The translations under genes were made by a program, and so were the position numbers. From NCBI GenBank assembly GCA_013141255.1, contig JABFRJ010000120.1:1-42779 (forward strand): DNA of 42,779 nucleotides, given 5' to 3'. The notes beneath the pieces are model-generated. The model ran no database searches. It saw only the letters and a program-made list of their open reading frames with translations, and was not told the origin of the DNA. How positions within the stretch are numbered: the stretch's first letter is position 1; each line of letters starts with the position of its first letter. Below are positions 41,693-42,779 of the stretch, in pieces. Source of the DNA: Hyphomicrobiaceae bacterium. GTDB lineage: Bacteria > Pseudomonadota > Alphaproteobacteria > Rhizobiales > Hyphomicrobiaceae.

Positions 41693-42779
41693 TTAAGCGG
41701 TAACCTTATTTGGTACAGTTGCTTTGCACCGTCCATTGATTGTTCCGGCCGGGATCACACCATTCTTGCGCCATTCGATCATCCATTCTGAGATCGTCGT
41801 CTTCTTCCCATTATGGTGCTTGTCCGCCAACCATTGCTGGCTCGGGATCGTCCGTCCGTCCGCCAGGTGCTGCATGATGTCGTCAAAAACAGCAGCCTTG
41901 ACTGGGTTTTTCATTCCTCCGGACGGTCCAGGTGCAGGACGGTCCGGAGTGCGGCGACCGGACGGTCCGCCCTTGCCGGACGGTCCGTTGCGGCGTCCAA
42001 TAACCTCAGCCACCGTCGGACGGTCCGTTTCGTCCGGAAGCGACTTTTCAAACATCGTCCGGACGGCGGACAGTTCGTCGGACGGTGCGAGGCTCTTCAG
42101 CCCGATCGAACCAAATGCGATCAGTCCGGCAGCAGCGCCATTCAGCGCCACCGAGCGAAGGCACGCCACGAGCAAATCAACCGCCCAATCTGCCCAGCCG
42201 GTCTTGTCGGCAAAGATCGTTGGGCTGACTGGCGGCGCTGGGTTTGCCTCGACGACAGCCTTGGCAGCAGCGATAGCAGCGGCATGAACCGCAACCGCGT
42301 CAGCTAGAGCCGCTACGACTTCGGATTGAGCCGTAGCAATGCGCTGGGTCTGCTCGGTTGCAGCGAGCGCTAGTGCGGCTTTGAGATCGGCGCGGGCGGT
42401 GTCCGCAACGTCTTGCTTGCGCCAGCACTCTTTTTTGCAGCCGATGTTCTTTGCTTCGGCATCGACTGCACCCTGGGCAGTTTCAACCGCCTTGGTGGCG
42501 ATTTCAACGGCCGGATTTGTCGACTGCAACCTTGCATCGTTCAAAGCGGCCTTGGCGAGCGCAAGACGTGCGGTTTTCGGTTCGCTCTTTTCGAGGTTGG
42601 CAAGCGCCGCCAACGCATCACTGCGCTTCTGAGCCTGCTTCAAGATCGGCGCGATCGCTTCGGCACGCGAGATCATCGTCGTTTCTGCAGTCGTGATCAG
42701 GTTGTAGGCCTCGCTGGTGACAACGCCAAGAAGAAGGACAAGAGCAGCATAAAATGCGGTGCGCCAAGCGGTGCCAAAC
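41693..42779 (-). CDS. Membrane coiled-coil protein, 5' end beyond window
   Basis: Frame stays open to the right edge (FGTAWRTAFYAALVLLLGVVTSEAYNLITTAETTM...); second hydrophobic segment; HTH-like C-terminus IPSQQWLADKHHNGKKTTISEWM. Confidence 0.6.
   Translation of the reverse strand, partial: FGTAWRTAFYAALVLLLGVVTSEAYNLITTAETTMISRAEAIAPILKQAQKRSDALAALANLEKSEPKTARLALAKAALNDARLQSTNPAVEIATKAVETAQGAVDAEAKNIGCKKECWRKQDVADTARADLKAALALAATEQTQRIATAQSEVVAALADAVAVHAAAIAAAKAVVEANPAPPVSPTIFADKTGWADWAVDLLVACLRSVALNGAAAGLIAFGSIGLKSLAPSDELSAVRTMFEKSLPDETDRPTVAEVIGRRNGPSGKGGPSGRRTPDRPAPGPSGGMKNPVKAAVFDDIMQHLADGRTIPSQQWLADKHHNGKKTTISEWMIEWRKNGVIPAGTINGRCKATVPNKVTA
41921..42026. repeat. Cluster of five GGACGGTCC motifs
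   Basis: Exact copies at 41921, 41937, 41960, 41978 and 42018; degenerate copies near 42057 and 42079. Confidence 0.75.

Noticed and set aside
41921-42026. CRISPR array
   Set aside because: Repeat unit is only 9-11 bp with irregular spacing inside an ORF; it does not fit CRISPR repeats and spacers. No CRISPR arrays or cas genes are seen in the window.

Overview
The window reads as the middle of a temperate siphovirus genome, probably infecting an alphaproteobacterium (host is inference). From left to right it contains: a tail module (+; tape measure cut by the left edge, Dit-like protein, DUF6950-like cysteine hydrolase, gpJ-like tail tip, several fibre genes); a lysis cassette (GH19-like endolysin, overlapping i-spanin/o-spanin, holin candidate); a long minus-strand early operon (DUF4031, DUF2786, HerA-like ATPase, HNH endonuclease, integrase/excisionase, MarR, ExoX-like exonuclease, ParB-like protein, YqaJ nuclease, ERF annealing protein); a lambda-like immunity region; and a plus-strand replication/accessory module. 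No terminase, portal or capsid genes are visible, so these probably lie outside the window. Most notable observations: (1) an HNH endonuclease ORF fused in frame to a vestigial ATPase N-terminus exactly at the Walker A motif (GTSGSG^KT), followed by the full ATPase carrying a second, differently coded N-terminus; (2) an apparently intact attP (3' half of tRNA-Leu(GAG) flanked by matching 13-bp arm-type sites); (3) a recurring operator TTCAC-N5-GTGAA at both early promoters; (4) a roughly 535-bp untranslated region with serial hairpins, one an 18-bp stem whose only non-Watson-Crick pairs are G-U; (5) a GGACGGTCC motif cluster inside a membrane-protein gene, conserved at DNA level across two reading frames. 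Everything is from reading the sequence by eye; no searches were run.
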